A stretch of 64,000 nucleotides of DNA. Origin: Lingula anatina. Taxonomy: Eukaryota; Brachiopoda; Lingulata; Lingulida; Lingulidae. Numbering within the stretch: the first letter of the stretch is position 1; each line of letters opens with the position of its first letter. The notes beneath the pieces were generated by a model that searched no databases, was not told where the DNA came from, and saw only the letters and a program-made list of their open reading frames with translations. Shown piece by piece: positions 35,827 to 49,300 of this stretch. The stretch lies in the NCBI RefSeq assembly GCF_001039355.2, contig NW_019775447.1, forward strand, positions 642,722 to 706,721, read 5' to 3'. The translations under genes were made by a program, and so were the position numbers.

Positions 35827-36325
35827 CAAAGCAGTAATCATATTACAAATGAGGTGAAATTCTGAATCTTGATATCTTCTCGGCAGCATTAGTATGTAAT
35901 ACTGTATGATTTTCAAAAATGTTAAGTCACTTTTCTTTTACACGGCACCCCACTGTGTCTCAGTGTGGTTTACAGTAGGTGAATGTGTACTTGGTATATC
36001 TTATTTAGAGCCATATGTGTTCTACAGATTTTTCGGGAGATTGCAATGCATGTTTTCGAAAAGAAAAAAAAATAGAAATGATTTTAATTACACATTGTGA
36101 ACCCAGTCAGTGTTTTTATTATTACAATATTTTACAGCTGTTTTCCCATTGTCTGTTTCAAAAGTGTATGTTTACAGTGTATGTTGTACACATATTTCCA
36201 AGCATTTGTACCACCCCAAAATATTTTTTACTCTGGTATAATAATGTAAAAGTTGTATTTCTGTTATCATTTCTTAACGATATAGCTACTACTGTATATA
36301 GCTATCCCATCTTTTGTTATAAAGA

Positions 36326-36331
36326 AATAAA
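36326..36331 (+). terminator. Polyadenylation signal of bestrophin
   Basis: AATAAA about 500 nt after the stop codon. CpG-retaining DNA begins soon afterwards, consistent with the gene ending here. Confidence 0.65.
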
Positions 36332-39190
36332 TTAAGACGCTTTAAATGTGGTAATATCTGTTTCAGAATTCACGTGTCATACAGATTCTTAGTATGGAGT
36401 TAACTGGTTATAAGTTGTTTTAAACACCTTTACATTATATAATTTGTTAGGTTTTGTGTAGTTTTGTACTGGTCTGTTTGTATGCACAGTCAGCAATTAT
36501 ATGTATACGTATTTACTCAGAAATGCTGATAATGACTAATCTGAGATTTGATCGTTTTATTGTTTGGTCTGAGCTTGGAGACAATTCATCGAAAGTTAGT
36601 CGTAGGCTTTGGAGCTGAAAAAGGGGGTTATGCTAGTGCTGAACACGGATATACCTGTAAACTATTGGTGCTTGTCAATAATCGGAGACACAACTAAGGT
36701 ATTCGAAAGGGGTCCTTTCGTCTTTTATTAGTTAACTTTGTACCATCATAGGTACTTAATTTTGCCAGTAGCAGTGCATACGTAATATTTATTCATGTAT
36801 GATTCGATATGCATTTATGTCCTTAACAGCCCTTTTCTGCTAATATTAGAATTAAAGCAAATTTTAAGAATGTTGAAGAAGTTCCACATCTTTACTTGCT
36901 AGGGGATTTTTCGTAAGGATAGACTCGAAAGTTGCGACCTGAATGAAAGTTTACGGGGGTTTGTACGCGCTCGTTTCAAATAAAAAATAATGTGCACTGA
37001 GATGTCATTGTTTTAAATCTTCCTTACATCTTTAAAATTGCAAGTGTAAATGTCCAAAAGTGCGTAACATCTTTTTTAGGTAATGAAAAATGTATTTCAT
37101 TAAATTTTAATGGGGTGTTTGTTAGATTGGAACATGGACAGAGTGATGGTCGATGAGTTGAAGACTTCGGGATAATCGTTTTTGAGAAACGAGGTGGCAC
37201 GATGGTTGGTAAGGTCCCTAAATCCAGTCTGTCTATCCAGCAAAGTAAGTCCCATACACGTACACACACATACCACGCCACCTTCCCCTACTATACCCAG
37301 ACAACATGACAAACGATTACTATCTGTTCAGCCAGAGTTGAATCTTCCTAAGTCATGTTTTTTAATTTTTCAAAATCTGTTTAATTAATCGTAAGATGAG
37401 TCACTACACATAAGGTTCTTCCTTGTTTTGCAAGTTGGTCCTGCAAGGTAAATATATGTAACACACTTCAGGGAGCTTTACTAATGACACATCTTATGCT
37501 CCCCTTAAACATGACATATGTATGTACTTAGTAAATAGGTCTACATGTACAACTTTATTTGCATGATTAATATTGCAAATTTTCTCTCTTGAGGCCAAAT
37601 TTTTCGCCTATTCATTTTGCAGGAAAAAAAACGATAAAATGTGAATATTTGACATGAGATTTAATATTCCACAAATGCCTATTAGAAGAACGCGTTCGTT
37701 AGACGTCAAAATAATAAATACCAATATTTATCACGCGTCTATGATATCGGGTCGTGCTACCAGGAGCAGGGTTTTTTTTAATGCCAGGTGGCGTCAGGAA
37801 CGGTTATGTTGCTGACTTCTGTGTCAAATCTGCTCTAATTTATATCTGTGTGACATGAATATCTGCAAGCGTTAACATGTCCGTGAGAGGTAGCTTTCAC
37901 TCACACTAGGGGGGCGTAAACATATGATATTAGTTTCGATACTTGTCCCAAAAAGTGAACATTTCAGAGTAACACAACAAAACTATCCACCTTTGAAGTA
38001 TCTGTGTTGTTGTTGTCCTCGATGCCCTGTAGGCTAGAGCGCTCTTTGTACCTTTGGTACGTGAGGTGTTCCCTTTGATAACGTACTCGGCCACACTGCG
38101 CCTCTCGGGCCATGGAGAGCAGCAGCCTTCTGCACCAAGAGAATTTCCTATCCTTTAAACGCTGTAATTCGAATCATGTGCCAGGTCAAAAAGCTACAGC
38201 TTCTTCAAAGATATCATGTCGGCGCCTCCTCCGTTGTCGTGTAGTTAAAAGCGACAGAAGTGTGTGGTCGAGTACAGATTGGGGTAAGGATGCACAAAAA
38301 GGAACCCGCCGCTTCCTACGCTCTGTTTCTTCACAAGTCTGACATCCTCCGTGATACGCTTTTATTGCCAGAAAGCACCCGTTTCGATTATCGCCACCGC
38401 CCATGATTCTCGGCTTGAGTTCGGTCGGCATATCAGTGTGTTTTTACTGGTTCCATGAATGTAGGATATTATTGGACAATTTGTGAATATTTTGATGCTT
38501 CCGCCTATAAATCAGTGAAAATTTCGGCAGAGGTGTTTTTACGAATAAAGCTACCTGTGTCTGTTTTACCCCTTCGAGAACTTTTGAATGGGCAAAGAAA
38601 AAGACGTCAAAGACGAAAACAGAATCTTCTGGATTGTGTAAAAACGCGAAAGTGCTCCCAAACCGCCATCACTACTTTGTATATCAAATAGTTAACTTCT
38701 TCAGATATTTTGATTCATAGAAACCAAGGTATACAACATTTTAAAACCTGTTTAGGACTTCCATATCTGTTAACATGCCACTCTTAGGAAATGTTTCTTT
38801 TCATGGATGAATATTTTAAAAAGCCATTAAGTATCAAAGCTTGTGTGTAATTGGTTAAGAAATACAACGATATGCGAACTGTTTCTTGTGAAGGTGTACT
38901 TTTTACATTTTTATATTACCACCAAGAAAAAATATTAATTGTGAGAAAAAGCTGAATCACAACCAATTGGCACGGAGTCGTCGCTAATTTTGAAATATCT
39001 CTAAATTCTATCAGTTGGGACGATTGAATGTAGACGTTTTTGTATAAATATGTCGTGTTGTCAGAATGTTTGAAAATTCAACAAGGTTACGAATACTATT
39101 AGATAATGGCAAATGACACTCTAGAATATTTCAAATGTTGGTTTATTTTTGTCTGAATATCTGTTTCAAGACGCTCAATGAATCTTTCTC

Positions 39191-39210
39191 TATCTCTCTC
39201 GCTCTCTCTC

Positions 39211-39252
<42 letters not shown>
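39191..39252. repeat. (TC)n followed by (CA)n microsatellite
   Basis: An imperfect TC tract to 39215, then about eighteen CA units. Confidence 0.95.
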
Positions 39253-39253
<1 letters not shown>

Positions 39254-40307
39254 AGCCGAACCGAATGTAATGCAGGTATCATTTGTTGTATCCTCTGATT
39301 AGTTCTCAGCATCGATATTTCCCGGACAGACATTCCCGATTCTCGAGTTACCAAATCAAATGAAACATTATTTCGTTAATTAAATCACATCTGTAACTTA
39401 ACACAGTGGGTTTTCTGCGTTTCCACATCTCAAAATCATTTATATAGCAGTGCATTCTTTTAAAACGCTTGGGCATCGGAATCTGAGGAGAGACTGCACG
39501 TCACTGTTAGGATCTACCGCTGTAACTAATCCAAAAGCTAAGATTTGTCAGCACCGGAATCTATCGTATTCCATTGATTGCAGTATTTGTATTATATTTT
39601 GGCCTTTCTTACAGGATCCTATACAAAAATATTTTTAAAAAATTAAACTTGAAAGAAATATCAGAAAATGTGGACATTCAAATGACTGGAAAAAAAGGAA
39701 TGGGCATTAATTCTAAATTTGTAAAATGCTTGTAAGCTCAATTTGTTGTTTCATATACTTTTTCATATTTACTAATACAAATATTGTTTAAATATTTATA
39801 TACCGTTTAGTTTTTTTTTTCCTATGGTATTTATAGCATTTCTAAAGCTTGGAAACATGCTGATCGTGTACAAAATTAATAATACTATGATATAATATTT
39901 ATTTTTAGACTGTCAGTGACAGAATCTACATGTATATCGTCAACTGAACGCTTAGATTTGTTAGAGAGCCAGTTACTGGGTTAGTTTTGTGATCAATAGC
40001 TCATGACGGCCTATTTTTTTCAAAAAGTGTTTCCATTTTACATTGTATTATTTTATTCTGATGCGTAATAAAGTGAACCTGTTAGTAGCTGGGGTATCAC
40101 AAAAAACCAACTAAAGCCAAGTAAACCTACAACCGAAGAACGCATATTTTATAACCTCCAGGCACGTTAATTGTAATAGTGTTTTTTTTTTAATCTTTAA
40201 TCCAAAAGCTCAGGTAAGTTACAAAAATTAAAGGAGATTGTTGGGAACACACGCACCTAACAATTTGGTAAACAGGACTACAAGGGAAGGACGCAAAAAA
40301 CTAAGTA

Positions 40308-40663
40308 ATGCTGTCAAAATTGAAAGTAACATTATTGGAGGAACCCCCCCTTCTCCCCAAGCTGAGTGATGTTAAGGATAGAATGGAGAAAAGAACTGAA
40401 AGCATCATGGGTTCCTCTTCTCACCCAGCATCACCATTTTTTACCTTTTTACATGGCAACAGTAGACTCTTAACTTTCAAAGAAAGTAAACGTTTTTTAA
40501 ACAGTTTTTATCCTAGTGCAGTTACGCATTTTAATTTTTTAAACCTAATTCTTAATTTGTATTTTGTATAACGTTTATTTTGTATATTTATCAAACTTTT
40601 CTCCAAAGGAAAATAATTTCCATTTTTTATAATTGGCTGAATAAATTCTTATCTTATCTTATA
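40308..40663 (+). pseudogene. 3' end of a degenerate LINE, with tail
   Basis: The frame near 40485-40545 reads K-R-F-L-N-S-F-Y-P-S-A-V-T-H-F-N, resembling the last conserved block of many LINE ORF2 proteins (N-S-F-F-P-R-A-I-x-x-W-N). AATAAA at 40640-40645 and TTATC repeats to 40663 look like a LINE 3' tail. Identification rests on short motifs; the clade is not determined. Confidence 0.45.
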
Positions 40664-41050
40664 CCTGTCTCTAAAGACTTTCACTGGCTGCATGTTAGAC
40701 AGATAATATTATTCAAAATAAGTATAAAATAAGTTTAATTTATAAAGCTGCCACAGAGAAGAAACCACAATATATTTCAGAACTTCTTCAAGCACGCAAG
40801 CAGCGGCGATTTACTAGGAATTCCACTTAATAATCTACTTATAACACAATCTTTTTTAGACAAAAAAGGCGAACAAATCTAAGGGTGAACGGGCATTTAT
40901 GATGTACAGTATGCATCAAAGTAATGCGATATTTTATCTACTGATATAAGAACTGGAACTGACTTGGAAATTTCATACTAAAAAAGAGATTTACTTTTTA
41001 CACCGGTTTATAGTAACTGATACTGCACAGTTCTATTGTTAGGAATTCCC
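40664..41050 (+). pseudogene. Second degenerate LINE reverse-transcriptase fragment
   Basis: 40673-40717 reads K-D-F-H-W-L-H-V-R-Q-I-I-L-F-K, matching the H-W-L-P-V-x-x-R-I-x-F-K block after the RT core in LINEs. Stops follow, then I-Y-K-A-A-T and P-Q-Y-I-S-E-L-L, also typical of this region. It is broken by several stops and starts directly after the tail of the previous fragment. Confidence 0.5.
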
Positions 41051-41243
41051 CATCCTTTAAATAAACATTTATCTGCTAACTTTTTGAAATTTTTAAATTT
41101 AAATTTTTAACAAGCAATTTGTGATTTTAGCAATTAATTGTGAGTCCTGTTGAGATTTCATTGGAATTGCGCCATGTAATGACAAATTTTTATTATAATT
41201 GTGTCATTGGCGACCATTTGCTTTTGCGAATTTATGACCTTGT

Positions 41244-41266
41244 TATATATATATATATATATATAT
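41244..41266. repeat. (TA)n microsatellite
   Basis: About eleven TA units. Confidence 0.9.
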
Positions 41267-41665
41267 TCAATGACCACAATGTTATGTATAACCTAAGACT
41301 TAGATGTGATTTAGCTCATTCATATTGACCGTCTTGATTCTTTTCTTGCAAACACTACACAAAAAGGGAAATACTGAAGTTTTTTCTGGCAGAATAGAAT
41401 ATGAGGCTTGACTGTTTTGTAGTTATGAAATAAATAAGTGATCATTTTAACTTTTAGCCCATAAAAATTTTCCCCGGGGTGTCATTCAGGCACCCGGATT
41501 AATCACTAAAGGTATTCATATTCAAATAAAGATTGGTTCCAAGTTCTGAATCTATTTAAAAAAAACAGTTATTTCAGTTTCTACCACCCTTTTTGTTAAA
41601 CTGAAGGAATGTTCATATTTGAGTGTTTTTGACAATCGATCAGATGGCGTAGGTGTGATGTTTAC

Positions 41666-41944
41666 AGGGGGCGTAACAACGTCTCGCCGATCCTTAATGC
41701 CTCCACCAGCCTATACCAGGCCCCAGGAACGCGGGGTCATCGTGGGTTGGTGTTAAGATCGAGCGTGCCCAAAATCTTGAAGCGGGTCATCCCCGTCTGT
41801 TCAAATAAAAATAAACGGTTACGATACGTCTCTGTTTGTTAAGCTTTCATCGAAACAACACTTATACAGTCTCCTTTTCATGAAGATGATGATATTTTAT
41901 TGAAAGAGAGCGATAGCGAGGGAAAAGTCAATGTTACGCCCCCT
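41666..41944. mobile_element. 279-bp element with 13-bp perfect terminal inverted repeats
   Basis: AGGGGGCGTAACA at 41666-41678 is the exact reverse complement of TGTTACGCCCCCT at 41932-41944. The interior has no ORF. The flanks (TTTAC left, TAGAC right) allow at most a TA duplication. Probably a MITE, family undetermined. Confidence 0.6.
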
Positions 41945-44103
41945 TAGACCCTGGTAAGATCACACAGTACGGCCAACAAATATGTCACGACTAGGCATAC
42001 TAGTACATTTGTGTTTTACTCTGGAAATGAAAAATGTGTACTGATTATGAACCCAAACTACAGCTTGAGCTTTCCTGATAGAAAACACATTTAAAGTACG
42101 CGATTAACCTCAAATCAAGAAGGCTTAATATGAGGCCGTTGTTGTCTTCTTAAAAGGAGAACTCTTCACCCCTACCCCCTCCACCCCCAGGGGAGTACCA
42201 GGGAAGGTGTTGATATTGCATGAAGGCATGTAGCAGATAAGATACACCATGTCTCAATGCCCTGCCTGTATATACGCTAGGGTCAGAATAAAGAACATTT
42301 ATCCCGTTATTGAGCTGATCATATTGTTTACTACTGATACCTAAAGTATTATTAATTGAACTGTGTGACAAATTGTGATACAGTGTACAGCTTCTACCAA
42401 AAAACGAACACATTAACTACTATTGTACGTCCCTCCTGTTATATATTTTAATATTATACTGTTTTATCCTTTTACTTCATTACTATATGCGATTTATTTG
42501 TCTCCAGTTCCCTGGTTGATAGGAGAGGAGGAGGCTGGTGGATGGGGGGGGGGGGGGTGAAGTGGTCCGTAAGAACTGGATTAGAGGGAGATTTGTCTGT
42601 CACCATTCTAATCCGCAGACTCGACAATGGATTTATAATCGAGTAATTGGTATACGTCAGTACGACGAGTGACTGGGCAACACGAACCCTGTTATTAAAG
42701 TTAGATATTTAGCTCGGACCACCACTCTTGAAAAAGAGGGTTTGTTTGTTTTTTAAACTTTATGAAGACGAACGACATATGAACATCGATTATTATTTTA
42801 TTTTACTATCTTTTCGTCATATTTTGCTGGTAGTTCTTTTATTTAGGGTTGGAACTATGTAATATTTGAGTGGATGTTTGATAAATAACTAAAATTAATA
42901 TCATCCGTTTTGCTTCTCTTATCCTTACTGCTCAGTATTTATTCCATCTGTTTGATGGCACGTCCTCCCCTTGATGGTAGCTGACGTCGCTGTCTTTGTT
43001 ACCATAACGAACCCTAGCAACACTCCACAGCCTCTTGTTAGAGGACATTTATGTTGAAATGTTCCTCTGACTAATCAACAGCCGCCGTCGCGTGCCTTCT
43101 GTCAGGACGGATAAATACCGGCGAACGTCAAAGATCCTGCAGTTTCTGTGCTACTCACCCTCATGGTGTTGAAAAGTAATAACTGAGCTGGTGCCTTGAT
43201 TTATAAGTTAGCCACGATGTAAACAATGTTCATTAATTTTATGCAACGCATCTGCTATGTTTGTTCTACTGCTGGCATCCGTAGGATTGAAAATATGTGT
43301 TCGAAAGGCGTTCCTCTATTTAAGGTTTTCGTCACAATCTACGTTGATGCTTTAAATAATTGATATACAAAATGGCCAAATATCAACTACCTTTTTGACA
43401 ATTACAGATGTGATTAAGTTGGAAAGCATTCAACACTGAAATGACGTCAAATGACTTTTTTTTAGAATCTAGGTTCTTAGGACTATCTAAACGCTTTGTG
43501 GCATATTTATAAATCTTCGTAATAGCTGTACTTGTCCTTTGATTTACTGAGTGTTGTAAGTGATACAATGTTGTAGAGAGCTGAACCCTGTATGTAATAT
43601 TGATATTATTGTCAACACATAGTTCTTAAGACGTTGTCTAATCCACTTTAAGGCCTGATATCATCCCTGGGTACCTTGGTCGCTAAGAACTGTTGGTGAT
43701 AAAGGTATCCCCACTATCTTCCTTCGCGGTAAATTGATACATTAGTATTCTTAAATGTACAGATATGCCAACAGAGAAAAAGTTTGCTGTCCATTTATAA
43801 AGACTAAATCTATCTTATAACAGGGAAATGTGATACTGACGAACAGCCTTTAATTTTTGTTACAATCTAAGATGTCCCCACTTTATTGTGCTACGAGTGC
43901 AGAGATTAGCGGGAAATATTTTCGGACACCAACATGATAGCACACTCTTACCACGGGGCAAAGATAGCAAATCGTAGATAAAATAACTTTGTTACAGCTT
44001 AGTTTATTGCTTAGTTTATTGCTTGTATGTATCATTTAAAATCACCTGCGCTAGACACAAATATGACAAATCTATCGTTTTATCTATCTTCCCATTTTTC
44101 TTG

Positions 44104-44130
44104 AGAGAGAGAGAGAGAGAGAAAGAGAGA
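44104..44130. repeat. (GA)n microsatellite
   Basis: Nearly perfect GA tract with one interruption. Confidence 0.9.
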
Positions 44131-45531
44131 TGGGAAGACCATTTACGTATTAAAACTGAGTGTGTGATTCCCTAATTCATATTAAAATCATTTAATGTTA
44201 TAACTAAAAAATACAATTTACTCTACTTTATTTGCGTTAATCGCATCTTTGTGCAAGACCAATTCACCTATTCCATTTCACCCACATTTGGAATACAAAT
44301 GGTTGGTTTTATGTAAAACGCAAACCGCTGGCTAAAACTGAGCTCGTCAGTAATATATCATGCAGAATAGAATGGTAGAAGGTTTTTTTAAACATTTGGT
44401 ATTGGCTGCAGCGTTGGGTTATGTAAAGATGCATTAATTTTTATTAGGTCTTTATTAAAGTAGACTGTTTTACCAGTTCAAGTATCGGAGCACATGCAAG
44501 GAAAAGAAATACATGTATAAAGTGCACGAACTTCCCTATTTGTATATCTATTTGTAATGATAAGTAATATGTTGTTATTCGCCAGTGGGGACTATAATGG
44601 TGTAAAATATCAAAATCCAGTTGTTTTATTGACTTTCAAGAAAACAGCATATTTCCCATATCTATTGGCACGCGAACAGGAGTAAACAGCGCGCACTTAA
44701 CCCACATTTGCCAACTAATGATAGCAGATAAGTGCGCATCAGGAAGAAAATGAATAGAGAAAATAGTGACAGCAAGTTGTTTTCAAGAACATAAATACTA
44801 GATTGTGTCAATTTTTATCAACTACAAAACGGAAAAAGGAAGAAAAGTGACAACTGATACTTTTGAGGGGCATCGGTGGCAAGGCAATAAAAGTTCAATT
44901 ACATGATTAATGAAAATTGGACCTTGTGATCTGTGACAAGAAACACTTTTTATTTTGCTCTAGGAACTTTTCTCGTCTCCTGACTGTGAGATAATTACAG
45001 TTCTGGTCAGCACTGACGACGTGGACTCCTACGCACAAAGGGGATGACACAGATCGGTGCTCTATCTTCTGTCATTTGTTTACCTGAAAACGCGAGCACG
45101 TGCCTCGACCTTCGACACCGCCTACAGCGGTACAACGCTAACAAACGGTCACGGAGAACGCTGAGTCAAGTTTTACGATGCTGTATAGACGCAGATTATT
45201 AAGTTTTGAGGAAGTACCGCTAGACGCAGTCCTTGCCATACCTCGGGTTAAAATATTAATGACTAGTTAAAGATTAAAATAAAGTTCCCGATGCTCTGAG
45301 GCTATCAGCGAATTCTGTGACAAGCCGTGCTCACTTGATGTACTTAAAACCTGTGGTATCTAAGATAACGATTCAGACTGTACTTAAATAAGTGAAAAAA
45401 AGTTGTTAAAAATGTAATGGGAAGTGTTTTGAGTCTGTGCAGGTTTTACACCAGGTTGTAAAATGGCCTGGAAAGTTTTGGCAAACGCTGGAGAACGTCT
45501 GCCGGTCCTCGTGTGACTCATCTTGCCTCTG

Positions 45532-45590
45532 ATTTGCATAGAGCCCCGCTGGAACGCTGATTGGTTAACGCGGAGGTTAGTTCCTCCAAT
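45532..45590 (+). promoter_or_regulatory. SoxF proximal promoter elements
   Basis: An octamer ATTTGCAT (45532-45539), an inverted CCAAT box (GATTGGTT, 45559-45566) and a direct CCAAT (45586-45590) lie 150-210 bp before the ATG. The octamer is a POU-factor site. The cluster suggests a TATA-less promoter with the start site between it and 45741. Inferred from motifs only. Confidence 0.4.
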
Positions 45591-45740
45591 GTCATCTGCT
45601 AACCATATCAGTTAAGTGACAGTCAGCTGGAGAGGAATCACTTGTTGAAAACAGGCGAGCTTCCATGTGCTTAAGCATTTAGAGAACGGACTAGTAGAGG
45701 TGTCTTACAACCACCGAGAGTACTCCAGACTCTTCATTCA

Positions 45741-46035
45741 ATGGACTTCTTACAGATGGACCATACTTCGCTGCATCATCACCATCATCATCCTAATTAC
45801 TCCATGCAGAACTACAGGCTGCCCCCACACACACCGCTAGACTCTAGTATGGGCTACAAGTGGCTTGAAAAATGCAACACACGACCAGTCACAGAGTCGT
45901 CACCCAGGGGCAAGAGGGCGGAACCCAGAATCCGCCGACCCATGAACGCCTTTATGGTCTGGGCAAAGGCAGAAAGAAAGCGACTTGCTGACGAAAACCC
46001 AGACGTTCACAATGCCGATCTCAGTAAAATGTTGG
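45741..46035 (+). CDS. SoxF: SoxF exon 1
   Basis: Residues 1-98 plus the first base of Gly99, ending S-K-M-L-(G) with donor GTAAGT. It carries the first half of the HMG box (helix 1 and part of helix 2). Confidence 0.93.
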
Positions 46036-46249
46036 GTAAGTTAGATGAATATTTCTTTTCATTACCTTTAGTTAAGGCACTTTGCGTTGATGATTTCTAT
46101 GGGAATGATCGTTTTCCTTGAAAACACAGTTATAATTTTTATGATATTTGTGACGCTGTCGCTCCTTCGTGTTGTTACTTATGTAGTTGTACATTGTCTC
46201 ACTACATTATAGAAAGACACTGCTGTGTTTTAGAAATAAACCATTGCTG

Positions 46250-46315
<66 letters not shown>

Positions 46316-49300
46316 TAGAGAGAGAGAGAGCATTCAATATTAATAGAGAGCATAAGAGTATAATATTATAAATATTACAAGAATACTTTACTTAGTCCTC
46401 TTGATGTAGGCATGCTACACGCACCTCCCCCAAACGCGTTTTTGCAACATGTACTAACAGTGAAACAATAAAATCGAATATTTGTAGATCAACTCTTTTA
46501 CTGATAATTGTTCTTGGCAAGTGCTCTTTGAATGTAAAATCTATTGAAACGCTTCACAAAACCCTGTGGTTATGAAAGTTCGTTCTGGCCTTCATACATT
46601 TCGGGACGGAATTAAACTTGTACATGTTGTCATGTGCTTTCACTAGAACTCAGATATCTGGAGATGCTATCAAAATGTTCTGACGTGAAAACTAACCTAG
46701 TTTTTCGGGGCCATTGTTTTTAGTTGAACCATGCAGGCGTCAATAGGGTTTCGCGTCCATCGATATCGTTCCTACTTATATCATGGACTATGCCAGTTGT
46801 TCCCTAACCTCCCATTACCATGATTCAAAATTTACGTGACTCCAAAAGACTGTTTATGCATACATTCCCTTGTCCACATTTTGGTCTTTATATTTTATGA
46901 GTCCCTTATCCTCGAGGCAAAATATAATGGCACCCTTGAACTCGTATATACACCAGAACGTGTAGAAATCCCAAACGTTATAAATATGTCCGGGAAACGT
47001 TGTGCACTGGCATTACTCGATCGTGCTCTCTGACAAATACCCTTCCCAGGCTACGCAATCTGATTTGCAACTTACCGATTCCGTCATAGGGAGCGATGAT
47101 TAAAACACCAGGCATGAGATCGAGCTTGTTTTTAAATATCGTAAGTTTTAACGATTGTAAAATTGACAGAATAAACGCAAGAATACTGTTTGAAAAACAA
47201 ACCTTGTAGAGTTACACTCTCTAATGTTATCAGAATATGAAGATAAGTCAAACACAATCACGTGGACACTTGGTAACGGTGATAGGGAGAATGTTCTGGT
47301 GTCGCCCTCTCACCGATAACTGCAGCAGACGACACGAGACAATGAGATTATCGGCTATAGATTGTCGATTAGTTATGTCAAAATAATCTCCAAACCATCA
47401 CCCACGCGTCAGATTCTGTTGCGTGAATTTAAATCGTATAATTTATGTAGGTACGCGAGGAATTAAATGGTAATGAGTGATATTAGCTCAAAATCAGTAG
47501 GACAAACTTTTTTCAAATTAAGCTCAGTTGTAAAATGTGTATGCAACGTTGCTTGATGATGAAGCTTGCTATAAAAAATATCTTTCGTCTTTCTTTTCCC
47601 ATTAATGCTGGATTCATCTTTCTTATATCAAAGCACCGTATCCCAGGTGAAAAAAGAAAAAAATGCTATATGTGGCTGGGATATGTGATCACTGCCTGAT
47701 CGGGTAAAGAATACCCATGTCTTTAACTGCTTCGCCTACTTGCGTCTGATTAAAGTCTTGTTTTTGAAGAGTGTGAGAAAGAAACGGAGACCGTGAACAC
47801 ACAAACACCTAGGTCTGCTTGTGTTTTTATAATTTAATATCGATAAATTCCACACTGGGCACGGACGCGTGCTTAATACTTGGAGAAAGTACATGGGCGA
47901 AGTGTGTGTATGTTTCTTTACAGATTACAAGTATTACTATCAAAGAGAAACTTTTAGCCTCTATTTGTTTATAGAGAACGAGCACTTCCTAACCCGAAGC
48001 GTCTTTGCAAAGAGGGTACATATTCTACTGGTTTCTTTTAACATGCTTAACCAAATTGAAGTCAGCAGTTGCTGCTAGCCCAGGTTACAAAACTCTCATG
48101 AGTGCCTAGATTTAAGTACAAGATTCTTCGAATAATATGAACCAAACGTGTTGAGGCCGATGCACTGCTGCTGCATTTCCAGTGCAGTAATGAAGGCAAA
48201 CGTCTGGAAAGTTTCTGAATTTTACCGCACGGTTCATTAACAACCCACAGTCAAAGTATGCTGCCGAATCTAGGCTGGGTTACAGCAGTAAGAGTTCCCC
48301 GCATAGTCTTGATGAAATCGCTACAAGTAAACTTGCACAAAAATAGTGCAGCTGTAAGTGGTTGACCAGTAATTCTCACGCGTGTTAAGGTAACAGTATG
48401 AGTGATTTATGAGGAACCTTGGGACGCTGACAGTCCTGTCAGTACCAACAGAGATACATAACTTAATCCAGCAAGCACTACTAGTCGGGGAGACAACGTC
48501 TCTTGCCGCAATAGCTCTGCTAAAGTTTGATGGACGATTTCATAAGCTTCTGTAATTGAAATTTAACCCAATGAAGCAGGAAGCATTTCGTGCCCCAAGA
48601 CATTTTCCGCAGATTGTTTTCGGAACGTCCGATAACGTCGGCACCCTTATGTTGAGTCATGTAATGTTACCTTGATCTATCAGAAGACAAAACCACTGCA
48701 AGGTCATGAAAATAGTTTATTGCCCGAACTCGTCTTGATCCTAAACCAGATTTCGTATGTCGCTCGTTTTAATGTGTATTTTCTCAAGGGCGCTTTAAGC
48801 CATCACCATCGTACATGCGTGCAGGACGTCTCGAGGAACCGACGTATAAAATGCCCCTCCCGTGTTACTGTGTCATTAAAAAGAATTGTCAAGCTATTTC
48901 TGCCCAAAAACCTTTCCACCCAGTTTTTCTACATCTATTTTTATATATAATGATAATCATTCGGTGATCAGTCAAATGGCTATAACATAACACCAGCAGC
49001 TCTCATAGCAGAAATGACCTCGTTAAGTGAAGTTGCAGGACAAGCTACATTACGGGAAAAACACTCTGCCAACTACAATACACTGTGGAGGTGCTGTGCC
49101 TCCTACTGCAACATAAAATTGCTGGAAGCTAACCCGATAAAACGCTTTCCCGCGGCAGAAAACGGTGTTTCCCTAAAGACATTTATGTTAATGTGACTCA
49201 AAAGTGGTTCCACCATAGAAAGGAACATATTTATATATTATTTGTTTGTTTATTTATTTATGAGAAAAAAACATGTGAATAGGCTTAATATGAAATTATC

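Larger units (their letters stand above)
36332..45531. other. Gene desert upstream of SoxF
   Basis: About 9 kb with normal CpG content and no supported gene. It includes (TC)n/(CA)n and (TA)n tracts, LINE fragments near 40308-41050, a TIR-bounded element at 41666-41944, a G-run near 42545 and a (GA)n tract. Opposed ORFs at 38112-38431 show no family features. Developmental regulators often have such flanks holding enhancers, but none can be pointed to from sequence alone. Confidence 0.5.

Noticed and set aside
38112-38431. Overlapping ORFs of 76 (plus) and 81 (minus) residues in CpG-rich DNA
   Set aside because: No recognisable domain, start context or splice partner. They may be chance openness in GC-richer sequence.
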